A stretch of DNA of 32,143 nucleotides, taken from Geobacteraceae bacterium (GTDB lineage Bacteria; Desulfobacterota; Desulfuromonadia; Geobacterales; DSM-12255). The notes under the pieces are model-generated. The model had not been told where the DNA came from, ran no database searches, and saw nothing but the letters and a program-made list of their open reading frames with translations. Positions within the stretch are counted from its first letter, which is position 1, and every line of letters starts with the position of its first letter. The stretch is taken from contig JACABD010000037.1 in NCBI GenBank assembly GCA_013377075.1, positions 1 through 32,143 on the forward strand, given 5' to 3'. Shown piece after piece: positions 31,953 to 32,143 of the stretch. Made by a program: the position numbers and the translations under genes.

Positions 31953-32143
31953 CTATTTCCCCATACTGTGGGGCACAATCACCGTAGTTGATTTTGTCGT
32001 CCTGTTCCCTGCCAAATCCGTCACCACAGCGGTGATGGTGTAGACCCTGCCGTCCATATCATTGCCTTCACGCCACGCCTCCAGCATGACCGTATCGCCG
32101 AATTTCAGCCCCTGCATGTTGTACTTGCCATATTCATCGGCTA
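31953..32143 (-). CDS. C-terminal part of an exported Ig-like-domain protein (N-terminus beyond window)
   Basis: 63 codons open from the right edge to a TAG at 31955-31953. The read ends ADEYGKYNMQGLKFGDTVML, then YTITAVVTDLAGNRTTKSTT and VIVPHSMGK. The pattern ITAVVTDLAGN...STTVIVPH is the last strand pair of an extracellular Ig-like/HYR-type beta domain found at the C-terminus of large secreted proteins. Only the end is visible, so the full protein cannot be named. Confidence 0.75.
   Translation of the reverse strand, partial: ADEYGKYNMQGLKFGDTVMLEAWREGNDMDGRVYTITAVVTDLAGNRTTKSTTVIVPHSMGK

Overview
The window looks like chromosomal DNA from a Geobacter-type member of the Desulfuromonadia. 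The main reasons are two very large multiheme c-type cytochrome genes mixing CxxCH with the CxxxxCH heme motif typical of Geobacter, a Gcw_chp-glnK-amtB operon with RpoN-type promoters and an ANTAR regulator, DUF4388 (PATAN) and PilT-like motility genes, and a GspA/GspB-like pair. This assignment is inference from gene content; no rRNA or tRNA gene was recognised.

Layout. (1) Positions 1-11263, minus strand: two tandem giant cytochrome genes. The upstream one is complete (2710 aa, 43 heme motifs counted by eye). The downstream one runs off the left edge (19 motifs in the visible 1023 aa). (2) 11264-11900: an AT-rich non-coding stretch ending in the amtB terminator. (3) 11901-15526, minus strand: a nitrogen-control block, ANTAR regulator, then leader RNA, Gcw_chp porin-like protein, glnK and amtB. 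The leader carries an RpoN-type promoter, two hairpins with AxxGxx hexaloops and an overlapping intrinsic terminator, the arrangement expected for ANTAR-controlled antitermination. The ANTAR gene has its own RpoN-type promoter. (4) 15556-19988, plus strand: a cold-shock gene, then a DUF4388 scaffold/regulator, a PilT paralogue, a 51-aa membrane protein and an outer-membrane protein candidate. (5) 19985-23441: a 48-aa MshEN-like protein, a TonB-like protein, TerC and a CorC/HlyC-type membrane protein. (6) 23539-28632, plus strand: a C-terminal processing protease, GspA-like ATPase, GspB-like protein, a DUF6178-like protein, a YkgJ-type metal-binding protein, DUF1003 and DUF2127 proteins. (7) 28690-31816, minus strand: mtaB and mnmA (tRNA thiolation) and cysE (cysteine synthesis). 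(8) 31953-32143: the C-terminal end of an exported Ig-like-domain protein.

How the parts fit. Under nitrogen limitation RpoN would transcribe both the ANTAR gene and the Gcw_chp-glnK-amtB operon. Transcripts of the operon should stop at the leader terminator unless the ANTAR protein holds the second hairpin. The cytochromes are probable extracellular or periplasmic electron carriers for metal respiration. MtaB, MnmA and CysE share a sulfur theme. The strongest observation is the ANTAR leader; the next are the modular heme arrangement of the cytochromes and the small accessory pilus-type gene set.
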